Shown piece after piece: positions 18,734-27,862 of a stretch of 64,000 nt of DNA (its first letter is position 1; each line of letters opens with the position of its first letter). The position numbers were made by a program, and so were the translations under genes. This stretch comes from Pseudovibrio sp000156235 (GTDB lineage: Bacteria; Pseudomonadota; Alphaproteobacteria; Rhizobiales; Stappiaceae), in NCBI RefSeq assembly GCF_000156235.1, contig NZ_DS996811.1, forward strand, positions 1 through 64,000, written 5' to 3'. The notes under the pieces are model-generated. The model searched no databases, was not told the DNA's origin, and saw nothing but the letters and a program-made list of their open reading frames with translations.

Positions 18734-20458
18734 CTAAGCCCTCACCTCAAACTCCGAACTCGCTATCCCCTTTTCACCCGGTTTGCACGTAAACAGGCCT
18801 CCGGAGAGGGGGGCTTCGGCTAGGGTGGCGGCGGGGAGGCGGGTGCGGGCGCTGGTGATGTAGAGGGTGTCGAGGTTTTCTCCGCCGAAGGTGACGCTGG
18901 TTGGGCGTGGGACAGGGAGATCGATCACGCGATCTAACGTTCCATCCGGCAGGTAGCGGTTGACGCGCCAGCCGTCCCAGATGGCGACCCAGACGCCGCC
19001 CTGATCATCCACTGTCAGGCCATCCGGACGGCCTTCGCTTTCAGGGATCGTTGCAAAGATGCGCTTGTTGGTGAGAGTGCCGATGCCCGGCTCTGTATCG
19101 TAGGCGTAGATGACGCCCAGGACCGTATCGACGAAGTAGAACACTCTGGAATCCGGGCTCCAGCCCAGGCCGTTGGAAACGGCGATGCCTGTTTCCTTGA
19201 CAGTGAAGTTGCCGTCATTGGTGACGCGGTAGAGGCCGCCCGTTGGCTGGCTTGCATCCAGCCGCATGGAGCCAACCCACACTGCGCCGCCCGGGCCAAC
19301 TTTGGCGTCGTTGAGGCGGTTGCCTGCCACATCTCGTTCCGGGTGCATAAACGGCGTTAGCTGCGCGCTGGCAAAGTCCAGCCATTCCAAGCCATCCTGT
19401 GTGGCCAGCAGCAAGCGTCCATCATTGGTTGGCATGACGGCACTGACCAGCTTACCGACATCGCAGCTGTCGTTTGAGCCGGTTTCAGGATCAAACCTGC
19501 AAACGCTTGGTTTAAGAATATCGACCCAGTACAGCTTGTTTTCGCTGCTGTGCCAGACCGGGGATTCACCCAGTTGTGCGCCCCATGGCAGCACGCATTC
19601 CAATGGCTTGGCCATGTTCGCTCTGTTTGTTCTTGGTCTCGGCTGGGAGCTGATGGCAACGGCACCGGCCACACCGGTGATGCGGCGGGCGGCGGCCATC
19701 AGTTCACGGCCAATCGGGTGGATCTGGCCTTCTGTCATGCGCGAGGATGGCCCGAGAACCGCCAATGCGCCAACAGGTTGTCCATCCTTGCCTGTGATCG
19801 CCACAGCAACCGAGTTCACCCCTGCAAAATGCTCTTCCAGTGAGATGGCATAGCCGCGGGCTCTGATCAGGGTCAGGTCCGCTTGCAGTTGTTCCTTGCT
19901 GGTGATCGTCTGATCGGTGAAGGAGTACAGGCTCATGTTCTGCAGCAATCTGCGCAGAGTGGTCGGATCCTGAAATGCCAGAAGCGCTTTACCAGCAGCC
20001 GTTGCGTGGGCTGGTACTTTCTGGCCCACATCCACACGCACGGCGAGCCCCTGACCGGACCGCTCTTCCAGATAGAGAACGCGGTCTTCATCCAGTCGGC
20101 ATAGGGTCACGGTTTCCTGAAGATCATCAGAAAGGCGCTGCAGCTCAGAGCCTGCCACGGAAGACAGGTCAAACGTATCCCAAACCTTGTGGGAGAGCTC
20201 CATGAAGCGCGGGCCAAGGGTGTAGATGCCCTTGCCCTCATCTTGCCGAACAAGACCGAAGGCGATGAGTGTTTTCAGGATGCGGGCAAAGGTGGGTTTT
20301 GGCAGGCCAGAGAGTTTGAGCAGCTCAGAGAAACGATGCGGTTCATCCGCATCGGCGATAATATCAAGCAGGGTCAGGCCTTTGGCCAGCGCTGCGGCGC
20401 CCGTTGGCACTTTGGCTTTGGTATCACGGTCTTCTTTGACTGTTTCACCCTGCATCAT
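18734..20458 (-). CDS. IclR regulator fused to SMP-30/gluconolactonase
   Basis: One uninterrupted 574-residue frame joins two proteins. Residues about 20-260 are a complete IclR regulator: winged HTH (FSELLKLSGLPKPTFARILKTL) plus the GAF-like effector domain (AHATAAGKALLAF, YAISLEEHFAGVNSVAV). A short polar linker follows. Residues about 285-565 form an SMP-30 beta-propeller lactonase with GAQLGESPVW, LNDAKVGPGGAVWVGSM and EGRPDGLTVDDQGGVWVAIWDG. These carry the usual metal-binding Glu, Asn and Asp positions. Residue 282 is a Met (ATG at 19615), so a separate lactonase could also be translated from an internal start. It lies in the leftward locus with the TRAP transporter. An aldonolactone is the likely substrate and perhaps effector. 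Confidence 0.9.
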   Translation of the reverse strand: MMQGETVKEDRDTKAKVPTGAAALAKGLTLLDIIADADEPHRFSELLKLSGLPKPTFARILKTLIAFGLVRQDEGKGIYTLGPRFMELSHKVWDTFDLSSVAGSELQRLSDDLQETVTLCRLDEDRVLYLEERSGQGLAVRVDVGQKVPAHATAAGKALLAFQDPTTLRRLLQNMSLYSFTDQTITSKEQLQADLTLIRARGYAISLEEHFAGVNSVAVAITGKDGQPVGALAVLGPSSRMTEGQIHPIGRELMAAARRITGVAGAVAISSQPRPRTNRANMAKPLECVLPWGAQLGESPVWHSSENKLYWVDILKPSVCRFDPETGSNDSCDVGKLVSAVMPTNDGRLLLATQDGLEWLDFASAQLTPFMHPERDVAGNRLNDAKVGPGGAVWVGSMRLDASQPTGGLYRVTNDGNFTVKETGIAVSNGLGWSPDSRVFYFVDTVLGVIYAYDTEPGIGTLTNKRIFATIPESEGRPDGLTVDDQGGVWVAIWDGWRVNRYLPDGTLDRVIDLPVPRPTSVTFGGENLDTLYITSARTRLPAATLAEAPLSGGLFTCKPGEKGIASSEFEVRA

Positions 20459-20556
20459 CAATCACGATCCCCGAACCTGCTGCACTCTGTCGAAGTTTGC
20501 CACTATCTTACAAACAAGCGACCGACTCTGCATCCCAGAGCCGGTCACTCTCCCTA

Positions 20557-21879
20557 TCAACGACTGCTTACACCTGCAACCAAATCTGGCAATGTCAGTG
20601 TTATTGCCGGGAAGAAGGTGATCACAATTAGTGTAATCACAATAGGTAGATAGAACGGCATCATGGCCTTGACCAATTTGCCATAGCTGATCTTGGCAAT
20701 GTCCATCATGATGAACAGGATCACGCCAAATGGTGGGGAGACCGCACCGATCAGCAAGTTGAAGATCATCATCACGCCGAACTGGGTGGTGTCCATGCCG
20801 ATATGCTCAATGAGCGGCAGCAGAGTTGGCACACCAATCAGAAGGATCGCGGTGGTTTCCATGAAGAGCCCGGCCACCAGCAGCATCAGGTTGATCATCA
20901 GCAACAGCACAATTGGGTTGTCCGAGATGGACAGCAGTGCTGTTTGCAGCGTTTCCGGCACGTTGAGCACGGAGATCAACCAGGAGATTGGGGCTGCACA
21001 GCCGATGATGAACACCATGGCACCAATGGTGAAGGTGGTGGCCCGCATGGCATCCAGCACATCCTTGAAGGACATCTCACGGGAGAGCGCTCCAAGAGCC
21101 ATGGCGTAAACGGTGACGATTGCACCCAGCTCGGTTGGGGTTGCCACACCAAGCAACAGGCCGGACACCAGCAGGATTGGAGCCAGAAGACCCGGCAAAG
21201 CGCGCCATCCCGCAACAACCACTTCGCGGAAGGTGGCCCGCGGGGCGACAGGTGAATGCACCTTGCCAGAGACAGCCATGAAGTAGATAAGCACCATCAG
21301 CACGAAGCCGAGGAACAGGCCCGGCACGATACCAGCCAGGAACAGGCGGGCGATGGATTCACCGGACAGCACGGCGTAGATCACCATGATCACACTTGGT
21401 GGGATGATCGGGCCAATGATGGAGGAAGCAGCAGTGACGGCGGCGCTGAAGGGCTTTTCAAAGCCGGCGTCTTTCATGGCCTTGATTTCGATGGTGCCAA
21501 GGCCAGCAGCATCGGCCTGTGCCACGCCGGACATGCCGGAAAAGACGATGGAGGCCAGAATATTTACGTGCGCCAGCCCGCCGTGAATATGGGCCACCAG
21601 TGTCTTGGCAAAAGCGAAGATCCTGTCTGCAATGCCTGAGACGTTGAGTAAGTTGCCCGCAAAGACGAAGAGCGGGATTGCAAGCAGTGGGAAGCTTTCC
21701 AGCGAGGGCGTGACGCGCTGTGCGATGATCTTCAGACCCACAGCAGAGAACAGAGGCGAAGCGCCGGTGACCTGCTGGATGACGATGAAGATGACGGAGG
21801 CAGCCAGCATGGCAAACGGCACAGGCATGCGCAGAAAGATTAGACCAAACAAGAGGCCGAGCAGAAGAAGTGCTTCCAT
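20557..21879 (-). CDS. TRAP transporter large permease (DctM type)
   Basis: A 440-residue integral membrane protein with about 12 hydrophobic segments and DctM motifs: LPLLAIPLFVFAGNLLNVSGIADRI, the PPSVIMVIYAVLSGESIARLFLAGIVPG block and a C-terminal NLLIGAVSPPFGVILFIMM. It is the sodium-driven transport subunit of a tripartite ATP-independent periplasmic importer. It starts two bases after the stop of the DctQ subunit. The neighbouring sugar-acid enzymes point to an organic or sugar-acid substrate. Confidence 0.95.
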   Translation of the reverse strand: MEALLLLGLLFGLIFLRMPVPFAMLAASVIFIVIQQVTGASPLFSAVGLKIIAQRVTPSLESFPLLAIPLFVFAGNLLNVSGIADRIFAFAKTLVAHIHGGLAHVNILASIVFSGMSGVAQADAAGLGTIEIKAMKDAGFEKPFSAAVTAASSIIGPIIPPSVIMVIYAVLSGESIARLFLAGIVPGLFLGFVLMVLIYFMAVSGKVHSPVAPRATFREVVVAGWRALPGLLAPILLVSGLLLGVATPTELGAIVTVYAMALGALSREMSFKDVLDAMRATTFTIGAMVFIIGCAAPISWLISVLNVPETLQTALLSISDNPIVLLLMINLMLLVAGLFMETTAILLIGVPTLLPLIEHIGMDTTQFGVMMIFNLLIGAVSPPFGVILFIMMDIAKISYGKLVKAMMPFYLPIVITLIVITFFPAITLTLPDLVAGVSSR

Positions 21880-21881
21880 GA

Positions 21882-22373
21882 TCAGACCAGAGCCTCCTGC
21901 TCGTCTTTGCGCTCAAAGATCACGTCATAGGCCAGCGACAGGATGATCGAAGAGAAGCAGTAGATAAGTGGAATGGAGTTGTAGAACGCGACCGGGAAGT
22001 TGAACGGCAGGGAGATGGTGGTACGGCGCATCTCAACCTTCAGAACCGGATTAACGTGCAGCAGAATGACGACGAGCGTTGCAATCGTCACCAGCGCCAT
22101 AATCACGCCCAGTGTTTTGGAGAGCGACCCTTGCGGGAAAAGGTCCACCAGAATATGGCGCTTTTCCTTGGTTGCCACGGCGGCGGCCAGCATGGTCAGC
22201 AGAATAAAGGCGATTGTTACGATCTCTTCCATCCAGGCAATGGGAGAGTCAAAAACGTACCGCAGGATGATCTGGAAAGAGATGGTTCCCACAATCATGG
22301 TGATCAGTGCCATGCATAGTGCCATTTCTATCTTCCCGAGAACCGTCACAACGGTCTTCAAGAAACTTTTCAT
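21882..22373 (-). CDS. TRAP transporter small permease (DctQ type)
   Basis: A 163-residue protein with four hydrophobic segments (about 8-30, 48-66, 85-107, 128-150) and the family motif RYVFDSPIAWMEEIVTIAFI. It bridges the large permease and substrate binding in TRAP transporters. It lies between dctP and dctM, separated from dctP by about 100 bases that contain a GC-rich hairpin. Confidence 0.94.
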   Translation of the reverse strand: MKSFLKTVVTVLGKIEMALCMALITMIVGTISFQIILRYVFDSPIAWMEEIVTIAFILLTMLAAAVATKEKRHILVDLFPQGSLSKTLGVIMALVTIATLVVILLHVNPVLKVEMRRTTISLPFNFPVAFYNSIPLIYCFSSIILSLAYDVIFERKDEQEALV

Positions 22374-22421
22374 CGAAAAGCCCTCTTAATGCGGCTTGGA
22401 CCGCGATTGATTAGAGGAGAA

Positions 22422-22439
22422 GCGCGGGCAGCCCCGCGC
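22422..22439 (-). promoter_or_regulatory. Intercistronic hairpin between dctP and dctQ
   Basis: GCGCGGG and CCCGCGC form a perfect 7-bp stem with a four-base loop. There is no T run, so it is more likely an mRNA-stabilising or processing element than a full terminator. Such hairpins after the binding-protein gene are a known way to keep the periplasmic subunit in excess over the membrane subunits. Confidence 0.5.
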
Positions 22440-22475
22440 CTCACAACAGCTTTGGTGTCCGGTCAGAGGCCGGGC

Positions 22476-23450
22476 TTAGTATTTCTGGACAGCTTCAAAC
22501 AGGCCTTTGCGCCACAGACCTTCGGCTTCCACATCCGCAACGCCAGCGTTGGCAGCTTCGCGCAGTGGGGTGGCGTCGATCTCGCGAATGGTGGCACCGC
22601 CCTTGCGCATTTCGTCCAGCACGGTTTCGCGGCGCTCGGTGGAGTACTCGTAGACCCAGCGGGAGGCGTCTTCCGCAGCTTTGGTCAGCAGCTCCTGCTG
22701 CTCTGGTGAGAAACTCTGGAACTTGTCTTCGTTAATGACGATGGTGGACGTCGCCCATACGTGGTTGGTCATGTACACGTTTGGTGCTGCCTCGTGGAAG
22801 CGCTGGGAGATTGCCGCGCTTGGAGGGCCTTCTGCGCCATCAACAATGCCGGTGCGCATGGCCAGGAACACCTCACCCCAAGCAACCTGTGTTGGCTGTG
22901 CGCCGATGGCTTTCCAGAGGCTCAGGTAAGCCGGGATCTGCGGAATGCGCATTTTGCGGCCGGAGAAGTCGGCTTTCTCGTTCAGCTCTTCTGTCAGGAA
23001 CACAACACGAGGTTCTGTTGGACCGGAAGACAGCGGACGGATGCGGGCCTCGTTGATCATGTCCTTCGTCAGATCGTCAAACAGATCGCTCTTGAAGAAG
23101 TTGAAGACGTGATCCGCATCGCGGAATGTGAAGCCCCAGGTGAGGATGTTGGTGTCTGGTGCATAGCTGGTCAGCCAGGAGCCAGCGGTGCCGAATGCAT
23201 CCAGAGAACCGGCGGAGAGCTGGTCCATCACCTGCGGAGGTGTGCCCAGCTGGGTGCCGGTGATGTAGCTGACATCGATGTCGCCGTTGGAGCGTTCCTC
23301 AACCAGTTTGGCAAAGTGCTTGTTCATCAAATCAACGGGTGAATCAATGGCATCCGCATTCACAAGAACCAGCGTTTCCGCTTGTGCTGCAAAGGATATG
23401 GCAACCGCTGCACTCGCCCCAAGTAGCAGTGATTTAATATAGGATTTCAT
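22476..23450 (-). CDS. TRAP transporter periplasmic solute-binding protein (DctP type)
   Basis: A 324-residue protein with a clear Sec signal peptide (MKSYIKSLLLGASAAVAISFAAQA, cleavage after AQA). The DctP fold has the conserved GRKMRIPQIPAYLSLWKAIGAQPTQVAWGEVFLAMRTGIVDGAEGP core, where Arg in KMR usually binds the ligand carboxylate. It is followed by dctQ and dctM and preceded by the enolase-superfamily gene 24 bases away. The carboxylate ligand is probably an aldonate or uronate. Confidence 0.95.
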   Translation of the reverse strand: MKSYIKSLLLGASAAVAISFAAQAETLVLVNADAIDSPVDLMNKHFAKLVEERSNGDIDVSYITGTQLGTPPQVMDQLSAGSLDAFGTAGSWLTSYAPDTNILTWGFTFRDADHVFNFFKSDLFDDLTKDMINEARIRPLSSGPTEPRVVFLTEELNEKADFSGRKMRIPQIPAYLSLWKAIGAQPTQVAWGEVFLAMRTGIVDGAEGPPSAAISQRFHEAAPNVYMTNHVWATSTIVINEDKFQSFSPEQQELLTKAAEDASRWVYEYSTERRETVLDEMRKGGATIREIDATPLREAANAGVADVEAEGLWRKGLFEAVQKY

Positions 23451-23474
23451 AGAGCTTTCCTCCCTAAAGCAAGG

Positions 23475-24644
23475 TTAGAGCGTTTCCAGAAGCGCCAATG
23501 CTTCTGGCGAAGGTTTGACACCAAGACCCGGACCTTCCGGCAGGAAGTAAGTCCCCGCTTTGCAATCCATGTTCCCGACTAGCAGGCGGCGGTTTGGTTC
23601 AAAGATGGAATGTTGGAATTCGTGCCCACGGGTGGCGGACAGAGCGGCAGAAGCTTGCAGGCTCGCTGCCAGAAAGATCCCCGCACCAATGGTGGCGTGA
23701 GGAATAACGTCAATGCCGAGTTCTTCGGCCAGCCGACCTATGCGCATAAAGCTGGTGATGCCCTTATGCCCCATTTCCGGCTGAACGATTGAGATGCGGC
23801 AACGCTCGATGCGGTGACGCATATCCCACACAGTGCGCCATTCTTCACCCACCGCGATCTTCTGCGATGTGCTCTGGCTCACCTGTGCAAGGGCATTGAT
23901 ATCTTCAGTGCGCACCGGTGCCTCAGCAAACCAAAGGCCGTATGGTGCCATGCCCTCAATGAGGGACAGAGCTTCATCGGCTGTCTGGTTCCAGTGCATA
24001 TCTGCCGCAATCAGAGCTTTTGGTCCCAGAGCGGAACGTAAATGCTCGATTTCAGCGACCGGGCCATCATCAGCCACCGGGCTGGCAAACTTGAAGGCGT
24101 GGAAGCCCTTCTCCTGCCAGCTCAGCGCCAGTTCTGCGCGTTTCTCACGGGTTGGTTCCGGCAGGCCGGAAACGTAAGCAAGAATGCCATCCTGCTTCAC
24201 ACCACCCAGCAGCTCCACCACAGGTTTCCCTGCCTGCTGCCCGGCAATGTCCCAAAGCGCGATATCGATGGCGGCCAATGCATCCACATAGAAACCGCCG
24301 GTGTACCCACGTACCCGCATCAAATCATAAAGATCGTCGAAGATGACTTCCGGATCTGCAGGATCACGGCCAATGACAAAACTGGCCAGCAGATCGTTGA
24401 TGATGGCACCGACAGCTCCGGGTGCCGCAAGACCATAGGTCTCCCCCCAACCAACTGCGCCATTGCGTGTTTCAAGACGCACCAGCACAGAGCGGTCGAA
24501 GATTGGATAGACCGTCCGGTTTCCGCGACGCACCAGATATCCCTGCGCGTTGGGCTCTTCACCCGGACGTGCAGCACCCAGATAGGGTGTTTCGCGAGGT
24601 TGAGTTAATGTGAAAACCTCAACTTTTGCGACAGGATCTGTCAT
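23475..24644 (-). CDS. Enolase-superfamily sugar-acid dehydratase
   Basis: A 389-residue MR/MLE-family enzyme. The capping domain spans about 1-130 and the barrel about 140-389. Expected active-site positions are present: K185 in FHAFKFAS, metal ligands D215 (AADMHW), E241 (FAEAP) and E267 (GEEWR), and H316 in VIPHATIGAG as general acid/base. This set fits the acid-sugar dehydratases, which make 2-keto-3-deoxy acids. Its start overlaps the stop of the upstream DapA-family gene (TAATG), indicating coupling. It is likely to feed the kinase and aldolase encoded upstream. The stereochemistry of the substrate is not readable. Confidence 0.9.
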   Translation of the reverse strand: MTDPVAKVEVFTLTQPRETPYLGAARPGEEPNAQGYLVRRGNRTVYPIFDRSVLVRLETRNGAVGWGETYGLAAPGAVGAIINDLLASFVIGRDPADPEVIFDDLYDLMRVRGYTGGFYVDALAAIDIALWDIAGQQAGKPVVELLGGVKQDGILAYVSGLPEPTREKRAELALSWQEKGFHAFKFASPVADDGPVAEIEHLRSALGPKALIAADMHWNQTADEALSLIEGMAPYGLWFAEAPVRTEDINALAQVSQSTSQKIAVGEEWRTVWDMRHRIERCRISIVQPEMGHKGITSFMRIGRLAEELGIDVIPHATIGAGIFLAASLQASAALSATRGHEFQHSIFEPNRRLLVGNMDCKAGTYFLPEGPGLGVKPSPEALALLETL

Positions 24645-25561
24645 TATGCTGCCCCTTCCATGACAGAGCTTTCCAACAAGCCCAGCTCCACCAGATTATT
24701 GTCAATATCCGCTAGAGAGGTTTTGTCCAAGAGGGGGGTTGGTGCGCGCACGTCTGTTTCGATGGAAATGCCGCGTTTTAGCAGCACATATTTGGTTAGG
24801 CGCATACGGTAAAGTGCTTGAATTGCAAGCAAAGGTAGAGTTCGGATGTAAAGGTCCCGCGCTTTGGACTGCTCGCCAGAGCGCCACGCCCGGTCCATCT
24901 GCACATGCAGATCGGCGATTTCAACGGCTGGCATCGCCGCGCAGGCACCGCGCTCGTACTCATCCAGAATGTAACGCGCGCCACCGCCACCGATAACGCC
25001 TTTGAGGCCCGCTGGACGGTTTGCCAAAATCTCAACAATAGCCGGACCCGCCGGAAGGGTCTCTTCCTTCACGTAGGTGACAGCAGGCACGGCTTCGAGG
25101 ATTTTCAGGATCGCTTTTGGGGACAGATCAGAGCCACGCGGTGCTGGCGCGTTCTGCAGAATGATCTCCATACCCGGCAGACCTTCAGCAACCTCTGTCA
25201 TGAAGACCAGTGCTTCTGCCTCACCCAGCTCCTTCGGAGGCTGCACCATCAGGTGGCCAATGCCCAAAGCTTCGGCTGTCTTGCCATGAGCAATCACCAG
25301 CTCCGGCTTTGCAGCGCTGGCACCGGCGACGATCGGCAGACGATCAGCAACGGTATCAACGACCACTTTCAGAAGGCTGCTGCGCTCATCCGCGGTGAGC
25401 TTCTCCACCTCACTGGCGAAACCGGGAAACACCACTCCATCCACGCCAGCGGACAGGGCGAAGGTCACCACCTCTTTCATTCCGTCGAGATCAACTCCGC
25501 CATCTTTTGAGAAGGGCGTCGGCAGTACCGGCAAGATGCCATTTAGATCAGCTTTTTTCAT
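24644..25561 (-). CDS. DapA/KDG-aldolase family protein (dihydrodipicolinate synthase superfamily)
   Basis: A 305-residue class I lyase of the DapA superfamily with the Schiff-base lysine K165 in VTYVKEET. Two usual motifs are altered. The GTTGE loop is replaced by FASEVEKL, and the tyrosine of the YNVP motif, normally the proton relay, is Q136 in IILQNAPAP. It is therefore not a normal DHDPS; it more likely acts on keto-deoxy sugar acids or has another role. It is the first gene of the leftward dehydratase-TRAP operon. The promoter region 25562-25860 lies upstream. Confidence 0.87.
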   Translation of the reverse strand: MKKADLNGILPVLPTPFSKDGGVDLDGMKEVVTFALSAGVDGVVFPGFASEVEKLTADERSSLLKVVVDTVADRLPIVAGASAAKPELVIAHGKTAEALGIGHLMVQPPKELGEAEALVFMTEVAEGLPGMEIILQNAPAPRGSDLSPKAILKILEAVPAVTYVKEETLPAGPAIVEILANRPAGLKGVIGGGGARYILDEYERGACAAMPAVEIADLHVQMDRAWRSGEQSKARDLYIRTLPLLAIQALYRMRLTKYVLLKRGISIETDVRAPTPLLDKTSLADIDNNLVELGLLESSVMEGAA

Positions 25562-25819
25562 TGGTCCACTTTATGATACCTTGTGTTATTTATTGATACT
25601 AATAAAATCGGCGATATATCGCAATAGGGTTTTCAACGTAATCAGAGGACGCGGCAGAACACCAAAACACCATGGTCAAACGGCAGAGTTCTGCCGCTGG
25701 AGCGTGGTAGATAGGTAGGATGGGACCGGGGTGCTGGAAAAATAAATCTCGCTCTGCAGCTCTCAAAACGGTTGTGCTGCGAAAACGATTCTCGCAAAAT
25801 CACTCAAAAATATGCGGAT

Positions 25820-25848
25820 CAACGCAAACCAACGCACATTTCAACGCA
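25820..25848. repeat. Three CAACGCA repeats upstream of the DapA-family operon
   Basis: CAACGCA occurs at 25820-25826, 25830-25836 and 25842-25848. Related AACGCA clusters lie at 29886-29939 and, on the other strand, at 39176-39213. The spacer 25562-25925 holds no gene. It contains this cluster, the terminator at 25863-25902 and the presumed promoter of the leftward operon. Confidence 0.55.
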
Positions 25849-25862
25849 AGCATTCAGGCAGC

Positions 25863-25902
25863 AAAAAAGGCGGCATCAGCACCTGCTGAGCCGCCCTTTT
25901 TA
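25863..25902 (-). terminator. Strong bidirectional terminator after the SDR-YhcH-aldolase-kinase operon
   Basis: GGCGGC (25869-25874) plus TCAGCA pair with TGCTGA plus GCCGCC (884-895) around a two-base loop with one bulged A. Six A precede it and five T follow it, so it works on either strand. It ends the leftward operon 25926-28774 and insulates the next operon starting at 25561. Confidence 0.85.
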
Positions 25903-25925
25903 TTCCCCTTCAGGACCGGTGATAA

Positions 25926-26693
25926 CTAGTAGCCACCAGTCATGAAAATGCTCTCACCCGTCATGAACCCACAGGCATCTGAGGCCAGCAGCAAGGCAGC
26001 CCCCACCATCTCATCGGTCGTGCCCTCACGGCCCATCCAGTTGAGCTGGCGCACGTACTCAGCAAACCCTTCCGGGTCTTCTGCCTTGCGCCCGGCGCTT
26101 CTGTCCGTGTCGATCAGCCCCGGTGCCAGCGTGTTCAGCAGCACGTTGTCCCTGGCATAATCCTGCGCTAGGCTTTGCATGATGTTGTGCTGCGCCGCTT
26201 TGGTGGCCGCATAGGCCGTGACGATCTGTTTTGGTTTCAGTTGGTTGACCGAGCCAATACTGACCACACGCCCCCATTTGCGCTCTGCCATCACTGGCAG
26301 ACAGGTTTGCAGCATCTCAATGGTCGAACGCACATTGACGTTCAGCTGAAACTCCAGATCTTCCGGTGCAAGATCCTCCAGTACTGCGTTTATCTGGGCT
26401 GAAGCGTTGATGACCAGAATATCAACTGGCCCCGCTACGGCTTCTGCCTTCTTAATGGCTTCGCGCCCGGCTCTGGGTGCACTCAGGTCTTGCCCAATGG
26501 AGTAAGCAGTGCCGCCACCTGCTCTGATCTCCTCCAGCGTGTTTGCACAGGCGTCTTGTTTGTGCCCGTGCACCACCACCGTGGCTCCAGCTCCTGCAAG
26601 CCCCTTTGCAATGGCCGCGCCAATCCCTCGGCTGGAGCCAGTCACTAAAGCCGTGCGCCCAGTGAGATTAAAGATTTCGTTTGGTGTCCGCAT
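25926..26693 (-). CDS. Short-chain dehydrogenase/reductase (gluconate 5-dehydrogenase-like)
   Basis: A 255-residue classical SDR: TGSSRGIG cofactor loop (about residues 18-25), INASA in place of NNAG, catalytic Ser in SIGSVN and YAATK (Tyr, Lys). The C-terminus GFMTGESIFMTGGY is typical. It is the last gene of the YhcH-aldolase-kinase operon. It could oxidise an aldose to the aldonolactone or interconvert keto-sugar acids. The substrate is inferred only from the neighbours. Confidence 0.92.
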   Translation of the reverse strand: MRTPNEIFNLTGRTALVTGSSRGIGAAIAKGLAGAGATVVVHGHKQDACANTLEEIRAGGGTAYSIGQDLSAPRAGREAIKKAEAVAGPVDILVINASAQINAVLEDLAPEDLEFQLNVNVRSTIEMLQTCLPVMAERKWGRVVSIGSVNQLKPKQIVTAYAATKAAQHNIMQSLAQDYARDNVLLNTLAPGLIDTDRSAGRKAEDPEGFAEYVRQLNWMGREGTTDEMVGAALLLASDACGFMTGESIFMTGGY

Positions 26694-26740
26694 GACAACC
26701 TCGCATCCTGAACAATGATGATACGTGCTAAGTCGTTGAC

Positions 26741-27217
26741 TTAAGAAGGTTCCAGCACTGAGCGATGCACCTTGAAGATAGCTTTGCGCACGGGCGCGCC
26801 CTTGCCATCTGGTGCCACCAATGGCCGGTGCAGTTCACCGGGAAAGAACACGGCAAAGTCGCGCGGTGCCATGAGAACCGTCTTTTCTGAGGCAATCTCA
26901 GCTGTAAAGGCGACATCCTTATCTGCCATCTTATCCTCGGTGATGGCGCCTGCTGGCATATGGCCGTAACCCAGCACTTCCGTGCCTTCCAGCAGCACCT
27001 GAATATCCGCATAATCAGCATGGAATTCTGGCCGACGCTCTTCTATGGGCTGGGTTTGCGCATCCACCACCATGGCGAAAACCTTATCGCCATCAAGGTC
27101 ATAGCGTCCCGCTTCGCGGTCTTCGCTCAAGAACTCTTTGGCATCTTTCAAAAGCTGCTTCAGCTCCGTGGAGATAAAGGGGATGATCTCCAGATGATCA
27201 AGATTTGCACTCAACAT
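26741..27217 (-). CDS. YhcH/YjgK/YiaL family protein (DUF386)
   Basis: A 158-residue single-domain cupin-like protein with the family motifs AMVVDAQTQPIEERRPEFHADYADIQVLLEG and FFPGELHRPLVAPDG, which provide the metal-binding His and Glu positions. Members (YhcH/NanQ, YiaL) accompany sugar and sialic-acid catabolic operons and are thought to help anomer or ring-form conversion. It starts two bases after the aldolase gene's stop, so it belongs to the same operon. Confidence 0.92.
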   Translation of the reverse strand: MLSANLDHLEIIPFISTELKQLLKDAKEFLSEDREAGRYDLDGDKVFAMVVDAQTQPIEERRPEFHADYADIQVLLEGTEVLGYGHMPAGAITEDKMADKDVAFTAEIASEKTVLMAPRDFAVFFPGELHRPLVAPDGKGAPVRKAIFKVHRSVLEPS

Positions 27218-27218
27218 G

Positions 27219-27848
27219 CTAGCATTCCTTCTTGTTTACGTTTGTCACGAGAGCTCTGGCCCGCTGCCGCACCTGATCTGGTGTGTCTCCCGGTTTAAAG
27301 AGTGAGGACCCAATGCCCGCACCGGCTGCCCTAACCGCCATGTACTGCGCAATGTTGTCTGCATCGACGCCACCAACGGGGAGAACACGTGTCCCCTTAG
27401 GCAATACGGCAAGCATGGCTTTGATGATGGAAGGTGGGCAGAGTTCTGCCGGAAAGAGCTTAAGAGAATGCGCGCCCAACTCAGCAGCAGCAAACGCCTC
27501 TGTTGGCGTGTAAACGCCTGGCATCCAGTCCATATCGAGCAACTGGCAGGCTTTGCCGACTTCTACACTGAAGTTGGGCGCAACGATAAACTGCCCTCCG
27601 GCTTCCTTCACCTGCTTTACATTGTCTGAGTTGAGCACGGTGCCTGCACCAACACTCACCTGATCACCAAACCTCTCTGCAATCAAAGAGATGCTTATCA
27701 AGGGATCCGGTGAGTTCAGTGGCACTTCCATAATGCGAATGCCGCCATCAATCAGCGCCTGCGCAATTTCCAAAGCCTCATCCGGTGTAAGCCCGCGTAA
27801 AATCGCGACCACAGGCGCGGTTTGCATGTGTCTATCGAGTGATTTCAT
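27219..27848 (-). CDS. dgoA: 2-dehydro-3-deoxy-6-phosphogalactonate aldolase
   Basis: A 209-residue KDPG/KDPGal aldolase-family protein. E41 in EVPLNSPDPL and the Schiff-base K130 in SLKLFPAE are the catalytic pair. The EVPLNSPDP sequence is more typical of KDPGal (DgoA) than of KDPG (Eda) aldolases. It splits the phosphorylated 2-keto-3-deoxy acid into pyruvate and glyceraldehyde 3-phosphate. It follows the kinase gene by 14 bases in the same operon. Confidence 0.92.
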   Translation of the reverse strand: MKSLDRHMQTAPVVAILRGLTPDEALEIAQALIDGGIRIMEVPLNSPDPLISISLIAERFGDQVSVGAGTVLNSDNVKQVKEAGGQFIVAPNFSVEVGKACQLLDMDWMPGVYTPTEAFAAAELGAHSLKLFPAELCPPSIIKAMLAVLPKGTRVLPVGGVDADNIAQYMAVRAAGAGIGSSLFKPGDTPDQVRQRARALVTNVNKKEC

Positions 27849-27862
27849 TGTTCTTCCTGAAT

